The notes beneath the pieces are model-generated. The model worked only from the letters and a program-made list of their open reading frames with translations. It ran no database searches and was not told where the DNA came from. Shown here in pieces: positions 17,023 through 26,540 of a stretch of DNA of 35,295 bases (its first letter is position 1; every line of letters starts with the position of its first letter). The DNA lies in assembly GCA_947630025.1 (NCBI GenBank), contig CANRFZ010000023.1, forward strand, positions 1 through 35,295, given 5' to 3'. The DNA comes from an uncultured Lachnospiraceae bacterium (GTDB lineage Bacteria > Bacillota > Clostridia > Lachnospirales > Lachnospiraceae). The position numbers and the translations under genes were made by a program.

Positions 17023-20000
17023 GACAAACCCTCCTTTGCTCCTCTATCGTTGTCGGACGGCTGCGAAACCGCCTGTTTTGCGAAGCGGAACCAGTCAAAA
17101 TCAAAGCGGCTGCCCGGCAGGAAAACAAAAGTCACACGGCACATTCCCCGCACAGGGATCAGCGGAAACGTGCGCTCCCGCCAATCGCTGCAACGCGCAA
17201 ACTCCAGAATCTGCCTGCTCTCCCCGCAGCCGTCCAAAAACCGCACATGGATGGTGTTGCTCCTGTCGACGCATCTGCCCCGGATCGTCAGCGACGCCGC
17301 GCCCTCCTGCCCGAAATCCATCTCTTGAAATTCCAGAGACACGTTGTTGCCGATCTGCTCGACGGTGGACGGCGTGACCGTGTAGCTATCGCCATAGACG
17401 GCGTCCGCCTCGCTCGCCTGCAGCTTCAGCCACGCTTTCTGAGTGAACGAAAAGCCTTTCAGATGCAGCTTCCGCCACACGACAAAGCTCAGCGTCTCTA
17501 TGCCCCTAAGCCGCTCCCGCAGCCGCCATGTCTCCGGCTGGTACACGTTCCAGATACTCGGCTTATGATAGACGACGTCCGCCAGAAGCGTGCCGCCCTC
17601 CTCCGGAACGCCCCGCCAGATCTGGATCGGACACGCTTCGTCCGTCAGGGCAAAGACCGGCACCGTGATCTCGTCGCTGCCCACTCTGCCGAAATCGAGG
17701 CCGCCGTAGGTGAGCACCGTCCTCCCCTCGCCGTCCGTGGCCACGCCGCGCTCGTTGCCGTTTGCGGCCTGCCCCTGCCCCTGCACCGACGTGTACTGGC
17801 TGCCCGCGATGAAGCCGTAAGGATTCAGATAAGCCTGTCCCAGCCCTTCTACGGTAAATTCCAACTGCGAGATGACGCGCACATGATCCGTTCCGCTCCC
17901 CGACAGACATTGAAGCCGGAAGCTGCCGTCGCCCACGGCGCGCATCACCGCTTCCCTGCCCTGCTGCTCCAGCGTCACCAGATGGGACGGCACCCCGGCG
18001 CCGCTGACCGCCCGGAAACGCAGCCGGTCATCCTCCGCCTCCGGCGGAAAGATCTCCGCTCGGACACGGATCTCCCTGCAATCGGGGCCAAAGGTGCGCC
18101 CGCCCTCCGCCGTCAGCCGTATCATGCGGACAGGGATCTCCTCCCTGCGGCCCAGCACCACAGGACGCTCCGTGCACGCTTCGGAAGCGGTATAGCCGCA
18201 GGGCGCACCACCGGGATATCCCACGGGAAGGACTCCGGATGCCGGCACCGCCGTAAGAACCGTCTCCGCGCCCGCGAGCCCTCTGGCATGAACCTTCACG
18301 GTGATGCGCCCCGGCACGAACCCCGTCTGTACCATGACCAGCAGTTTTCCGTTGAACAGTCTCCGGTTGGTAGTCTTGTAACTGTCGCCGTCGGTACTGT
18401 CGCCGTTGTCCATCCCCACCAGACGGCCCGGCCCTTCCACTTCCACAAACACCCGGTCGCAGGCGTTCTCCACGGGATGCCCCTCCCGATCCAGCGCCCG
18501 GATCTGCAGGAACAGGATCTCCCTGCCGTCGGCCTGCGCCTGCCGGTTTTCCGGCAGAATCTCCAGCGCGGCGCTGTCGCCAAAAGAATGCCTGCGCTCT
18601 CTGGCCAGCTCCCGCCCGTCCTCGTCATAGGCCGCCGCCTCTATCGTGCCGGCCTCGTAGGGCACCCGGTAGTCCGCCAGAATCTCCCGCCCGCTGCCCG
18701 GCTTATTGCTGATCTTCCTGCGGCCCAGACTCCTGCCGTTCAAAAACAACTCCACATAAGGCGCGTTGGAGCACACCCGCACGTCGATCATCTGGCCGGG
18801 GTTAAAATCCCAATAGGGGAACAGGTGAACCATCGGCGCCCTGTCACAGTCTGTCCACGCCGCCTGCCAGACGTAGAACGAATCCTTGGGAAATCCCGCC
18901 GTGTCGATCTGCCCGAAATAAGAATTTTTCGTATGGTAGGGCGTGGGCTCCCCGATATAGTCAAAGCCGCTCCACACAAACTGTCCCATCGAAAACGGCG
19001 TATCTCTGTCCACGGTGACGCAGTCTTCCATGGAGCGCGCACCCCAGCTCGACGGACTGTTGCCCAGCGCCGAGCACTGCCCGTCGTCCTCCGACAGGAT
19101 TCCCTCGCGCAGCGGAAAATGATAGACGCCACGGCTCTGTACGATGGAGGAAGTCTCGCTGCCGTAGATGATCCAGTCGGGATGCGTCTCGTGGTGGCTG
19201 CGGTAATGCTTCTCCGCATAGTTATATCCCGCCGTCTTGACGATATCCGCACACTTCTGCGCATTTTCCCATGGCATGAAATTGGAGCCGATGGTGACTG
19301 CGGCGTTACGGCACGGATCGTGCCTGCGCACCTCGTCCGTCAATAACCGCGTGAGCGTCTGTCCTCTCTCGTCGGCGTGGGTGTCGTAGATCTCGTTGCC
19401 GATGCTCCACATGATGACGCAGGGGTGGTTTCTGTCGCGCCGCACCCATGACGCCACATCCCGCTCCCACCATGCCGGAAAAAACCGCGCATAGTCGTAC
19501 TCGGTCTTAGGGCGCTCCCACATATCAAAAGCCTCGCAGACTACCAGTATACCCATCTCGTCCGCCAGCTCCAGCACCTGGCGCGCCGGCATATTGTGGG
19601 CGGTTCGAAAGGCGTTGACGCCCATATCCCGCAAGATGCGGAAACTGCGCCGCATGGCGGACACGTTGAAGGCAGCGCCCAGCGCGCCCAGATCGTGATG
19701 CCCGCAGACGCCGTTCAGTTTCAGCTTCCTGCCGTTTAGGAGAAAGCCTTCCGTGGGGGAAAATACCGTGCTCCGAAAGCCGACGACGGTATCCTGCCTC
19801 TCCGTCTCCCGCCCGTCCGCACACAACACCGTCTCCAGCAGATAGAGGGCGGGATCGTCCACATCCCACAGGCGCGGCTGCGCCACACGGTAGAACCGTA
19901 CCTGTCTGACGTCGGCCTCACGGCTGCCGTTTACTCCGCCGAGATCCGTACTGCTGCCCGCCGCCCGGACGCCGTCCGGCGAAATGCCCGCCGCCTGCCA

Positions 20001-20636
20001 GACTGCCGCCGCTTCCTCCGCCGATACCGGCAGGAGCGCCAGCTGCCTGCCCTTTTGTCCCTGTCCGTTCCGCTCATACAGTCGGTGGCTGGCCTCCGGC
20101 GATGCCGTCGCGCCGCCGCACAGAATTTCCGTCTCCACCCGGAGCAGAAAATCCTGCCCCGCCTGCCGGGTGCTCACATAGACGCCGTCCTCCGCCAGAC
20201 AGACGGCATCCGTCACCCGCAGATACACATCCCGGTAGATGCCCGCGCCGGAATACCATCTGCTGTTGGGGCTCTTAAAACACGCGCTGACATAGAGCGT
20301 ATTTTCGCCCTGCCGCAGATACGGCGTGATTTCCAACGTAAAAGAAGAATAGCCGTATTTCCATTCTCCCGCTTTTTGGCCGTTTATATACACGGCACTG
20401 TCCATATACACGCCGTCAAATGTCAAAAAAGCCCTTTTCTCATCGGATTCCCGCCAGAGAAAGCGCTTCCTGTACCACCCGGTACCGTCCTCGTATAAAT
20501 TCTGCGAATCGTAGATCAGCCAGTCGTGCGGAAGATCCACGGGCCTAAACTCCCGCTCCCTCGCCTCCGCCTGCTCAAGCGTCGTTCCCACCGGCGTTTT
20601 CAGGAAAGAAAAGCCGTCGTCAAACAAATATCTCAT
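17019..20636 (-). CDS. Large glycoside hydrolase family 2 enzyme with C-terminal CBM-like modules
   Basis: A 1205-residue GH2 protein. The N-terminal sugar-binding domain starts at FDDGFSF and LPHDWLI. The catalytic barrel has the GH2 signatures RTAHNMPARQVLELADEMG, the acid/base Glu415 in WSIGNE, and nucleophile Glu494 in YGSETSS. DUF4982-type and Ig-like segments follow. The last 250 residues look like two beta-sandwich carbohydrate-binding modules, each ending in a W/F-rich strand (GFSF and FDFDWFRF). Beta-galactosidase is the default reading, but GH2 also contains glucuronidases, which would suit the neighbouring alpha-glucuronidase. No signal peptide is visible. The start at 20636 has a modest GGGGA site; a longer frame would add 26 residues lacking family similarity. 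Confidence 0.88.
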   Translation of the reverse strand: MRYLFDDGFSFLKTPVGTTLEQAEAREREFRPVDLPHDWLIYDSQNLYEDGTGWYRKRFLWRESDEKRAFLTFDGVYMDSAVYINGQKAGEWKYGYSSFTLEITPYLRQGENTLYVSACFKSPNSRWYSGAGIYRDVYLRVTDAVCLAEDGVYVSTRQAGQDFLLRVETEILCGGATASPEASHRLYERNGQGQKGRQLALLPVSAEEAAAVWQAAGISPDGVRAAGSSTDLGGVNGSREADVRQVRFYRVAQPRLWDVDDPALYLLETVLCADGRETERQDTVVGFRSTVFSPTEGFLLNGRKLKLNGVCGHHDLGALGAAFNVSAMRRSFRILRDMGVNAFRTAHNMPARQVLELADEMGILVVCEAFDMWERPKTEYDYARFFPAWWERDVASWVRRDRNHPCVIMWSIGNEIYDTHADERGQTLTRLLTDEVRRHDPCRNAAVTIGSNFMPWENAQKCADIVKTAGYNYAEKHYRSHHETHPDWIIYGSETSSIVQSRGVYHFPLREGILSEDDGQCSALGNSPSSWGARSMEDCVTVDRDTPFSMGQFVWSGFDYIGEPTPYHTKNSYFGQIDTAGFPKDSFYVWQAAWTDCDRAPMVHLFPYWDFNPGQMIDVRVCSNAPYVELFLNGRSLGRRKISNKPGSGREILADYRVPYEAGTIEAAAYDEDGRELARERRHSFGDSAALEILPENRQAQADGREILFLQIRALDREGHPVENACDRVFVEVEGPGRLVGMDNGDSTDGDSYKTTNRRLFNGKLLVMVQTGFVPGRITVKVHARGLAGAETVLTAVPASGVLPVGYPGGAPCGYTASEACTERPVVLGRREEIPVRMIRLTAEGGRTFGPDCREIRVRAEIFPPEAEDDRLRFRAVSGAGVPSHLVTLEQQGREAVMRAVGDGSFRLQCLSGSGTDHVRVISQLEFTVEGLGQAYLNPYGFIAGSQYTSVQGQGQAANGNERGVATDGEGRTVLTYGGLDFGRVGSDEITVPVFALTDEACPIQIWRGVPEEGGTLLADVVYHKPSIWNVYQPETWRLRERLRGIETLSFVVWRKLHLKGFSFTQKAWLKLQASEADAVYGDSYTVTPSTVEQIGNNVSLEFQEMDFGQEGAASLTIRGRCVDRSNTIHVRFLDGCGESRQILEFARCSDWRERTFPLIPVRGMCRVTFVFLPGSRFDFDWFRFAKQAVSQPSDNDRGAKEGLS

Positions 20637-20708
20637 GCCAGCGTCCCCGCCGGCGGCGCCCGGATGCGCGGACACCGCCAAGTACCGATCGTCAATACGG
20701 ATCACAGG

Positions 20709-21049
20709 AACCAAGCAGGACGATAAGCCGGGTTATGTCGTGAATGATCATCTGTCTAGGATCATCGTCGCCGATGACCTCAAGCGACCTACCTGAAAGC
20801 AGACCGGGCCGGCCTGTCGCTCTCTGTTTGGTCTTGCTCCGGATGGGGTTTACACAGCCCTCTCTGTTGCCAGAGAAGCGGTAGTCTCTTACACTGCCAT
20901 TCCACCCTTACCGCATAAGCGGCGGTCTCTTTTCTGTTGCACTGGCCTTGGAGTCGCCTCCACCGGACGTTATCCGGCATCCTGCCCTATGGAGCCCGGA
21001 CTTTCCTCACCTGTTCATGAACAGCCGCGATCATTTGTCCTACTTGGTT
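20709..21049 (-). ncRNA. rnpB: RNase P RNA, type A
   Basis: On the minus strand the hallmark 5' block GAGGAAAGTCCGGGCTCC is followed by ATAGGGCAGGATGCC, CCAGTGCAACAGA, GGTAAGGGTGGAA, GTAAACCCC and GGAGCAAG, and it ends with ACATAACCCGGCTTATC. The ends pair as a 13-bp P1 (AACCAAGTAGGAC with GTCCTGCTTGGTT), which sets the boundaries. AATGATC/GATCATT gives the P2 pairing. It is the catalytic RNA that trims tRNA 5' ends. The layout follows the ancestral (E. coli-like) type A order rather than the Bacillus type B. Confidence 0.97.
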
Positions 21050-21085
21050 TCGTATCCGTTTTTTGTTTTTTTATTTTGTTATGTT

Positions 21086-21123
21086 TTATGTTTGTTATGC
21101 TTTATGCCTTATGTTTGTTATGC
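21086..21123. repeat. AT-rich 23-bp-period direct repeat upstream of rnpB
   Basis: The 15-mer TTATGTTTGTTATGC occurs at 21086-21100 and again at 21109-21123. The whole 84-bp gap between the nucleoside kinase stop and rnpB is built from such TTATG/TTTG words. It must contain the rnpB promoter, but no good -35/-10 pair can be placed with confidence. Confidence 0.7.
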
Positions 21124-21133
21124 GTTCTGTCTG

Positions 21134-22795
21134 TTATACATCAAAACAGCTTCCGCCCACAAATTCCCTGCAGAGCGAGTTGTTGGGAAGTTCCTCGCTG
21201 CTGACGCCCAGAAAATACTCCAGGAATTTCAGAAGGCGCTTGGCCTCGTGGTATTCCGGCTCGCCCTTGCGGATGCTGAAAAGCAGCGGCTCCGCGAACT
21301 GCTTGATCACCGACAGTTCGTAGATCATGGCCGAGTTGAACATCGCGTCGGCCTCCTCCTGAAACGGAAAGATATACTGCTCCTCGCCCCTTCTGACGGA
21401 GGGCCACATCTCTATCGTCTTCCTGGCGGAAGTGCCCCGCGTTCTGGCATCCCGCACCATGCGGCGCAGCAGCCTGCCGTCGGTGGTGGGAATCCGGTTG
21501 TGGTCGTCGATATTCAGGCACGTCAGCGCGCTGATATAGATCTTAAACTTGCTCTCCGCCGGCAGGGAATGAGACATCTTTTCATTCAGGCCGTGGATTC
21601 CCTCGATGACAAGGATATCGTCCGGCCCCAGCTTCGTCTTCCTGCCGTTGTACTCCCTCTTTCCGGTTCTGAAGTTAAACGTCGGCAGCTCCACTTCTTT
21701 TCCCGCCAGAAGATCGCACATATCCCGGTTAAACAACTCCACGTCCAGCGCTTCCAGACACTCGAAATTCGGCCTGCCCTCCTCGTCCAGCGGCGTCTGG
21801 TCGTGATTCAGGTAATAATTGTCCAGTCCGATGGGATGGGGCTTGAGCCCGTAGGTGCGCAACTGGACGGAAAGCCTGTGGGAGAATGTGGTCTTGCCGG
21901 AGGACGACGGCCCCGCGATCATCACGAACTTGACATCCTTCCGTCTGGCGATATCCCGCGCGATCTCGCCGATGCGCCTCTCCTGCAGCGCCTCCTGCAC
22001 CAGTATCAGGTCGGAGATGCTGCCGTGGCAGATCCAGTCGTTCAGGTCGCCCACCGTGTCGATGCCCATCTCCCTGCCCCACTCGTTCGTCCCCATCAGC
22101 GTGTTAAACAACTTCGGTCTCGGTACAAACGCGGGCAGCGTCTCCGGCTCCTCCCGCTCCGGCAGGAGCAGAATCATGCCGTCCTCGTAGCCAAACAGGT
22201 CGAAGCACTTGACGTACCCGGAGTTCGGCAGCATATAGCCGTAGTAGTAATCGTAATAGTCGCCCAGACAGTACACGTTGATATTGGAGCTTCTCCGGTA
22301 GCGGAAAAGGGCCACCTTATCCCGCATCCCCAGCTTTTCAAAGAGCGCTACCGCCTCGTCCGCGGGATACGCCTTCTTCGTCACGGGAATGTGCTTGTCG
22401 GCCAGCTCCAGCATCCGTTCCTTGACCGCGGCGATCGTGCCGGCGTCCAGATGCAGGCCGTTCTTAAAGCTGCAGTAATAGCCCGCACCGATGGTAAACT
22501 CCACCTTCACGTTGACCGCCGCCTGAAGGCCCGCCACATCGCTGATGGCTTTCATCATCAACATAATGGCGGAGCGCACATAGGTCTTGTGGCCGATCAG
22601 ATCCGCATAGGTGACAAATTCCAGTTCACAGTCTTTCGTAAGACGCTTCATCAGCTCCTGGATCTTGCCGTTTACAATGACCAGCGCAATCTGATGTTCA
22701 TAATCTCTCTGATACTGCTCGGCAATCAACTGGTACTGAATGCCTTCCTCAAATAATCTGTCCTCTCCGTTGATCTTCACCGTTACCATGCGCAT
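21134..22795 (-). CDS. Nucleoside (uridine/cytidine-type) kinase with TGS and ThrRS-like N-terminal domains
   Basis: A 553-residue cytoplasmic protein. Residues 1-65 form a TGS-like ubiquitin-fold domain (VTVKINGEDRLFEEG). Residues 70-230 resemble the threonyl-tRNA-synthetase additional domain. From about residue 285 a phosphoribulokinase/uridine-kinase domain follows, with Walker A GPSSSGKT at 295-302, GLDNYYL and IEGIHGLN. This architecture is common in Clostridia as a nucleoside kinase of unproven substrate. The first ATG is used; the in-frame ATG two codons later has an equally good spacing from AAAGGAG. It overlaps trmK by 13 bp. Its downstream neighbour is the RNase P RNA. Confidence 0.88.
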   Translation of the reverse strand: MRMVTVKINGEDRLFEEGIQYQLIAEQYQRDYEHQIALVIVNGKIQELMKRLTKDCELEFVTYADLIGHKTYVRSAIMLMMKAISDVAGLQAAVNVKVEFTIGAGYYCSFKNGLHLDAGTIAAVKERMLELADKHIPVTKKAYPADEAVALFEKLGMRDKVALFRYRRSSNINVYCLGDYYDYYYGYMLPNSGYVKCFDLFGYEDGMILLLPEREEPETLPAFVPRPKLFNTLMGTNEWGREMGIDTVGDLNDWICHGSISDLILVQEALQERRIGEIARDIARRKDVKFVMIAGPSSSGKTTFSHRLSVQLRTYGLKPHPIGLDNYYLNHDQTPLDEEGRPNFECLEALDVELFNRDMCDLLAGKEVELPTFNFRTGKREYNGRKTKLGPDDILVIEGIHGLNEKMSHSLPAESKFKIYISALTCLNIDDHNRIPTTDGRLLRRMVRDARTRGTSARKTIEMWPSVRRGEEQYIFPFQEEADAMFNSAMIYELSVIKQFAEPLLFSIRKGEPEYHEAKRLLKFLEYFLGVSSEELPNNSLCREFVGGSCFDV

Positions 22796-23538
22796 CCTCT
22801 CCTTTCCTCTCCGGGTGTCATCATTTCCAGCGCGCGGCGGCAGTCCTCCAATAGCGCGGACACTTCCTCATACCGCGCCCTGCGCCTGCCCCCGCCAAGC
22901 CCCTGTTCTTCCAGACTCTCCAAAATCTGCCGGTACTGTGCCTCGTCGCGCTGCAGATAGCGGCGCAACACCTTGTTGTGGGTGGCCAGCAGGCACGGGC
23001 CGTAGCGGTCCTGTAGTTTACATAACTCATCGTCCACAGAGACTTCCCCGGCGGCAGGGGGAAGCACCCGCATCATCGGATAGAACTTCCCCTCCTCCTC
23101 TATCATATTCTCCTCGGCGATACGGTATCCCTGCCCGCGGAGCCAAGCCCTGAACTGCTCCGCCTGCGACTGCGGCTGCAGGATCAGTTCCCGGAAGGAT
23201 GCCGCCTTCCTGCTGTCGTCCGACAGAATAAACGTCATCAGCCTGCCGCCCATGCCCGCGCAGATCAGCGTGTCCGCCTCGCCGATCTCATAATTATGTA
23301 AACCATTAGAGAGCCGCGTCTCTATCCTGTCCTCCAGCCCGCGGCCCGCAATATGCGCTGCGGCGGCGTCCAGCGGCCCTCTCCGCACATCCATCGCCAG
23401 CACATGCGGACTAATCTCCTGCTCCGCCAGATAGATCGACACAAAACCGTGGTCGCACCCCAGATCGCACACACGGCTGCCTGCGGTGACCATATCCGCC
23501 AGCGCCTTCATCCGGGCCGACAGTGTAATCGGCTTCAT
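22783..23538 (-). CDS. trmK: tRNA (adenine22-N1)-methyltransferase TrmK
   Basis: A 251-residue Rossmann-fold SAM-dependent methyltransferase of the TrmK family (COG2384), which methylates A22 in the D-arm of bacterial tRNAs. Visible motifs are DLGCDHGFVSIYL (SAM binding, residues 25-37), AMDVRRGPL, DTLICAGMGG and LILQPQSQ, all diagnostic of this family. The C-terminal helical part is about the usual length. Its ATG overlaps the rpoD stop (TGATG), and its 3' end overlaps the next gene. The rpoD-trmK order is common in Firmicutes and supports the identification. A Nif3-type gene, which often follows, is absent here. Confidence 0.93.
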   Translation of the reverse strand: MKPITLSARMKALADMVTAGSRVCDLGCDHGFVSIYLAEQEISPHVLAMDVRRGPLDAAAAHIAGRGLEDRIETRLSNGLHNYEIGEADTLICAGMGGRLMTFILSDDSRKAASFRELILQPQSQAEQFRAWLRGQGYRIAEENMIEEEGKFYPMMRVLPPAAGEVSVDDELCKLQDRYGPCLLATHNKVLRRYLQRDEAQYRQILESLEEQGLGGGRRRARYEEVSALLEDCRRALEMMTPGEERRGCAW

Positions 23539-24650
23539 CAGTCCAGATAATCTTTGAGCTTCCGGCTGCGGCTGGGGTGGCGCAGCTTGCGGAGAGCCTT
23601 CGCCTCAATCTGCCGGATACGCTCACGGGTTACGTTAAATTCCTTGCCCACTTCCTCCAGCGTCCTCGCCCGTCCGTCGTCCAGGCCGAACCGGAGCTTC
23701 AGCACCTTCTGCTCTCGGTCGGTGAGGGTGCCCAGCACCTCCACGAGCTGCTCTTTCAGCAGCGTAAAAGCGGCGGCGTCCGCGGGAACGGGAACGTTGT
23801 CGTCCTGAATGAAGTCCCCTAAGTGGCTGTCCTCCTCCTCGCCGATGGGCGTCTCCAAAGACACCGGCTCCTGCGAAATCTTTAAGATCTCGCGCACGCG
23901 CTCCACCGGCATATTCATCTGCTCGGCGATCTCCTCCGGGGTGGGCTCCCTCCCCAGCTCCTGCAGAAGCTGGCGGCTGACGCGGATCAGCTTGTTGATC
24001 GTCTCCACCATATGCACGGGAATGCGGATGGTTCTCGCCTGATCCGCGATGGCTCTGGTGATGGCCTGTCTGATCCACCACGTCGCGTAGGTGGAGAATT
24101 TATAGCCTTTGCGGTAATCAAATTTTTCCACGGCTTTGATCAGGCCCAGATTTCCCTCCTGAATCAGATCCAGAAAGAGCATACCGCGCCCCACGTATCT
24201 CTTGGCGATGCTGACCACCAGACGGAGGTTGGCCTCCGCCAGACGCTTCTTGGCCTCCTGATCGCCCATCTCCATTTTTTTTGCCAGCTCGATCTCCTCC
24301 TCCGCGCTTAGAAGCGGCACTTTGCCGATCTCCTTCAAGTACATCCTGACAGGATCTTCGATGCTGATGCCGTCGGGAACGGACAGGTCGATGTTCTCCA
24401 CATCCACCTCGTCCTCCTCGCTGAGAATGATCTCCTCGTCATCCACCTCGTCCTCCTCGGTGATGCGAAGCACGTCTATACTGTTCTGCTCCAATGTCTC
24501 CAGAATCTTGTCAAACTGATCTTCCTCCAGCGCAAGGTCGGAAAAAAACTCGCTGATCTCTTGGTATTCCAAGACATTTCTCTTTTTCTTTGCAACCGCG
24601 AGGAGCTCCTTCAGACGCTCCTCAAACTTTGCCTGTGCATTTTCGTCCAT
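23538..24650 (-). CDS. rpoD: Primary RNA polymerase sigma factor SigA/RpoD
   Basis: A 370-residue housekeeping sigma factor. Region 1.2 ([16 protein letters not shown]), region 2 ([20 protein letters not shown], with the -10 binding stretch [20 protein letters not shown]) and region 3 are intact. Region 4 ([37 protein letters not shown]) is also intact. The acidic region near residues 65-90 ([19 protein letters not shown]) is a Clostridia-style spacer. The second ATG (24650) is chosen because AGGAAGG directly abuts the first (24662), leaving no usable spacing, and because [13 protein letters not shown] matches the usual N-terminus. It lies between dnaG and trmK in the macromolecular synthesis cluster. 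Confidence 0.96.
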   Translation of the reverse strand: MDENAQAKFEERLKELLAVAKKKRNVLEYQEISEFFSDLALEEDQFDKILETLEQNSIDVLRITEEDEVDDEEIILSEEDEVDVENIDLSVPDGISIEDPVRMYLKEIGKVPLLSAEEEIELAKKMEMGDQEAKKRLAEANLRLVVSIAKRYVGRGMLFLDLIQEGNLGLIKAVEKFDYRKGYKFSTYATWWIRQAITRAIADQARTIRIPVHMVETINKLIRVSRQLLQELGREPTPEEIAEQMNMPVERVREILKISQEPVSLETPIGEEEDSHLGDFIQDDNVPVPADAAAFTLLKEQLVEVLGTLTDREQKVLKLRFGLDDGRARTLEEVGKEFNVTRERIRQIEAKALRKLRHPSRSRKLKDYLD

Positions 24651-24740
24651 TATCTGGCCCATCCTTCCTATGTTGAACTTTGCTATTGTTTCTGTGCCCG
24701 GACGGTTTATGACAGAACTCTGCCAATAGCGTGCCCATGA

Positions 24741-26528
24741 TCACAGGGAAATATGCGTTTTCCTCAGTTCCTCCAGCGCCTTCTTCGCGGATATCACCTG
24801 ATTTAAGGCGCTCATATCGGAGCCTGTCCTGCCGGAATAATACTCGAAGCTGTTCTGCTTGACCGCGCAGAGGATGTCGTGGAATGCCTTTTCCCGCTCC
24901 TTGGGCGTGTCGATTCTGGGCAGCTTCGTGTTAAAGATCTCCGCCACCTCGCGCTGCTCCTGCTCCTCCTCAAAGGCGCTGACGATGGCCGCCGGATTGT
25001 AATCGCCCGCTTCCAGCCCCGCAAACAGCCTGTCCGCCACCTGTCCGTACAACGGCTCGGTAAAATCCTGCGGCGCAATATAAGGCCGGATCTTCCGATA
25101 GACCTCCGGCTCGTCGGCGATCCACGTCAATAATAGCCGCTGGGATTTCCGTGCGTGCTCCTCCGGCGTGTTTGCGGTATTTCCGGCGTTTCCGGCGCTC
25201 ACGGAAGCCTTGGGGCGGGCCGCCGGCTGCACCAGCCCGGTTCTGGCGGCGTAGTTGTTCACCAGCCTGCGCAGATTTTCAAACCCGATATGATACTTCT
25301 GCGCCACCGACTCGATGTAGTTCTCCCGCTCCACTTCCTCCTCGAACTGACACAACTTCTTCGCGATCTCCCGATGGAACGCCGTCTTGGATTCGGGATC
25401 ATCCATCCGGAAATCCCGCTCCAGTATTTTCAACTCGAAAAAGAAACCGTTCTGCGCCTCGTCGATCCTCTGCTGAAACGCCTCCGCGCCCAGATTTTTG
25501 ATAAACTCGTCCGGGTCCTTGTAGGGCTGCATATCGATCACCCTGCCCCGCAGTCCGGCTTCCCGCAGGATGCCGATCGCCCGAAGCGCCGCGTTCACGC
25601 CCGCGCCGTCGCTGTCATAGGCCAGCAGTACATCCTCCGTGTAACGCTTTAACAGACCAGCCTGTCCCACGGTGAACGCCGTGCCGAGAGAGGCCACGGC
25701 CTGATCGAACCCCGCCTGGTGCATGGCGATCACGTCCATGTAGCCTTCGCACAGAATAAAATTTCCCTTGCGGGAAGTCCGGGCAAAGTTCAGACCGTAC
25801 AGGTTCCGGCTTTTGTCAAAAATCATCGTCTCCGGCGAATTGAGATATTTCGGTTTGGCGTCGCCCATCACGCGCCCGCCGAAGCCGATCACCCGATGGT
25901 TGGCGTCCTGAATCGGAAACATCACCCGGTTCCAGAACTTGTCGTGCATACCGCGCTTTTCATCAAAGGCGGTCAGCCCCGACTCGCCGACCAGCGCGTC
26001 CTCGTAGCCCTTGGACTTGAGATAGGCCGACAGATCCGAGGAGGAGCCGTCCGCGTAGCCCAGCCCGAACCGGTTCATCGTCTCGTCCGTAAGCTGCCGT
26101 CCCGCCAGATATTGATAGCCCGTCTTCCCCCGGGGCGACCGCAGCATATAGTAGTAATATCTGGCGGCCTCCTTCTGGATTTCCAGCAGTCTGGCGCGTT
26201 TGCCCTCCTTCCGCCTCGCCTCCTCGGAGTACTCCGCTTCCGGGAGACTGACGCCCGCGCGCTCGGCCAGCATTTTTACCGCTTCCTGAAAGGTGACGTT
26301 TTCATACGCCATAACAAATGTGATGACGTTCCCGCCGGCGCCGCAGCCGAAACAGTAATACATCTGTTTGCCCGGCGATACCGAGAAAGACGGGGATTTC
26401 TCACTGTGGAACGGACAGAGCCCGAAATAATTGCCGCCCTTTTTCTGCATCCGCACATAACCCGATATCACACCCACTATGTCGTTTTTGGTTCTGACTT
26501 CCTCGATCACTTCGTCAGGATAATACAT
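24741..26528 (-). CDS. dnaG: DNA primase
   Basis: A 595-residue DnaG that makes RNA primers at the replication fork. The N-terminal zinc ribbon has ligands Cys38, His41, Cys59 and Cys62 (CPFHSEK, CFGCGAGG). The TOPRIM catalytic core contains EGYMD (261-265) and DSDGAG (305-310). A C-terminal helical region for helicase contact follows an Ala/Gly/Asn-rich linker near residue 445 (SAGNAGNTANTPEE). Start: ATG with AAGGGTGA about nine bases before. It starts 12 bp after the dgt stop, and 90 bp separate it from rpoD, enough room for an internal rpoD promoter, although none is convincing. Confidence 0.96.
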   Translation of the reverse strand: MYYPDEVIEEVRTKNDIVGVISGYVRMQKKGGNYFGLCPFHSEKSPSFSVSPGKQMYYCFGCGAGGNVITFVMAYENVTFQEAVKMLAERAGVSLPEAEYSEEARRKEGKRARLLEIQKEAARYYYYMLRSPRGKTGYQYLAGRQLTDETMNRFGLGYADGSSSDLSAYLKSKGYEDALVGESGLTAFDEKRGMHDKFWNRVMFPIQDANHRVIGFGGRVMGDAKPKYLNSPETMIFDKSRNLYGLNFARTSRKGNFILCEGYMDVIAMHQAGFDQAVASLGTAFTVGQAGLLKRYTEDVLLAYDSDGAGVNAALRAIGILREAGLRGRVIDMQPYKDPDEFIKNLGAEAFQQRIDEAQNGFFFELKILERDFRMDDPESKTAFHREIAKKLCQFEEEVERENYIESVAQKYHIGFENLRRLVNNYAARTGLVQPAARPKASVSAGNAGNTANTPEEHARKSQRLLLTWIADEPEVYRKIRPYIAPQDFTEPLYGQVADRLFAGLEAGDYNPAAIVSAFEEEQEQREVAEIFNTKLPRIDTPKEREKAFHDILCAVKQNSFEYYSGRTGSDMSALNQVISAKKALEELRKTHISL

Positions 26529-26540
26529 GGTGCTTCACCC

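Noticed and set aside
15199..19346. Long plus-strand frames opposite the GH67 and GH2 genes
   Set aside because: GC-rich third positions keep the opposite strand open. The minus-strand frames carry full catalytic motifs and ribosome sites.
20948..22756. A 602-residue plus-strand frame opposite the nucleoside kinase
   Set aside because: It overlaps rnpB and a clearly recognisable kinase, and its composition is that of an antisense frame.
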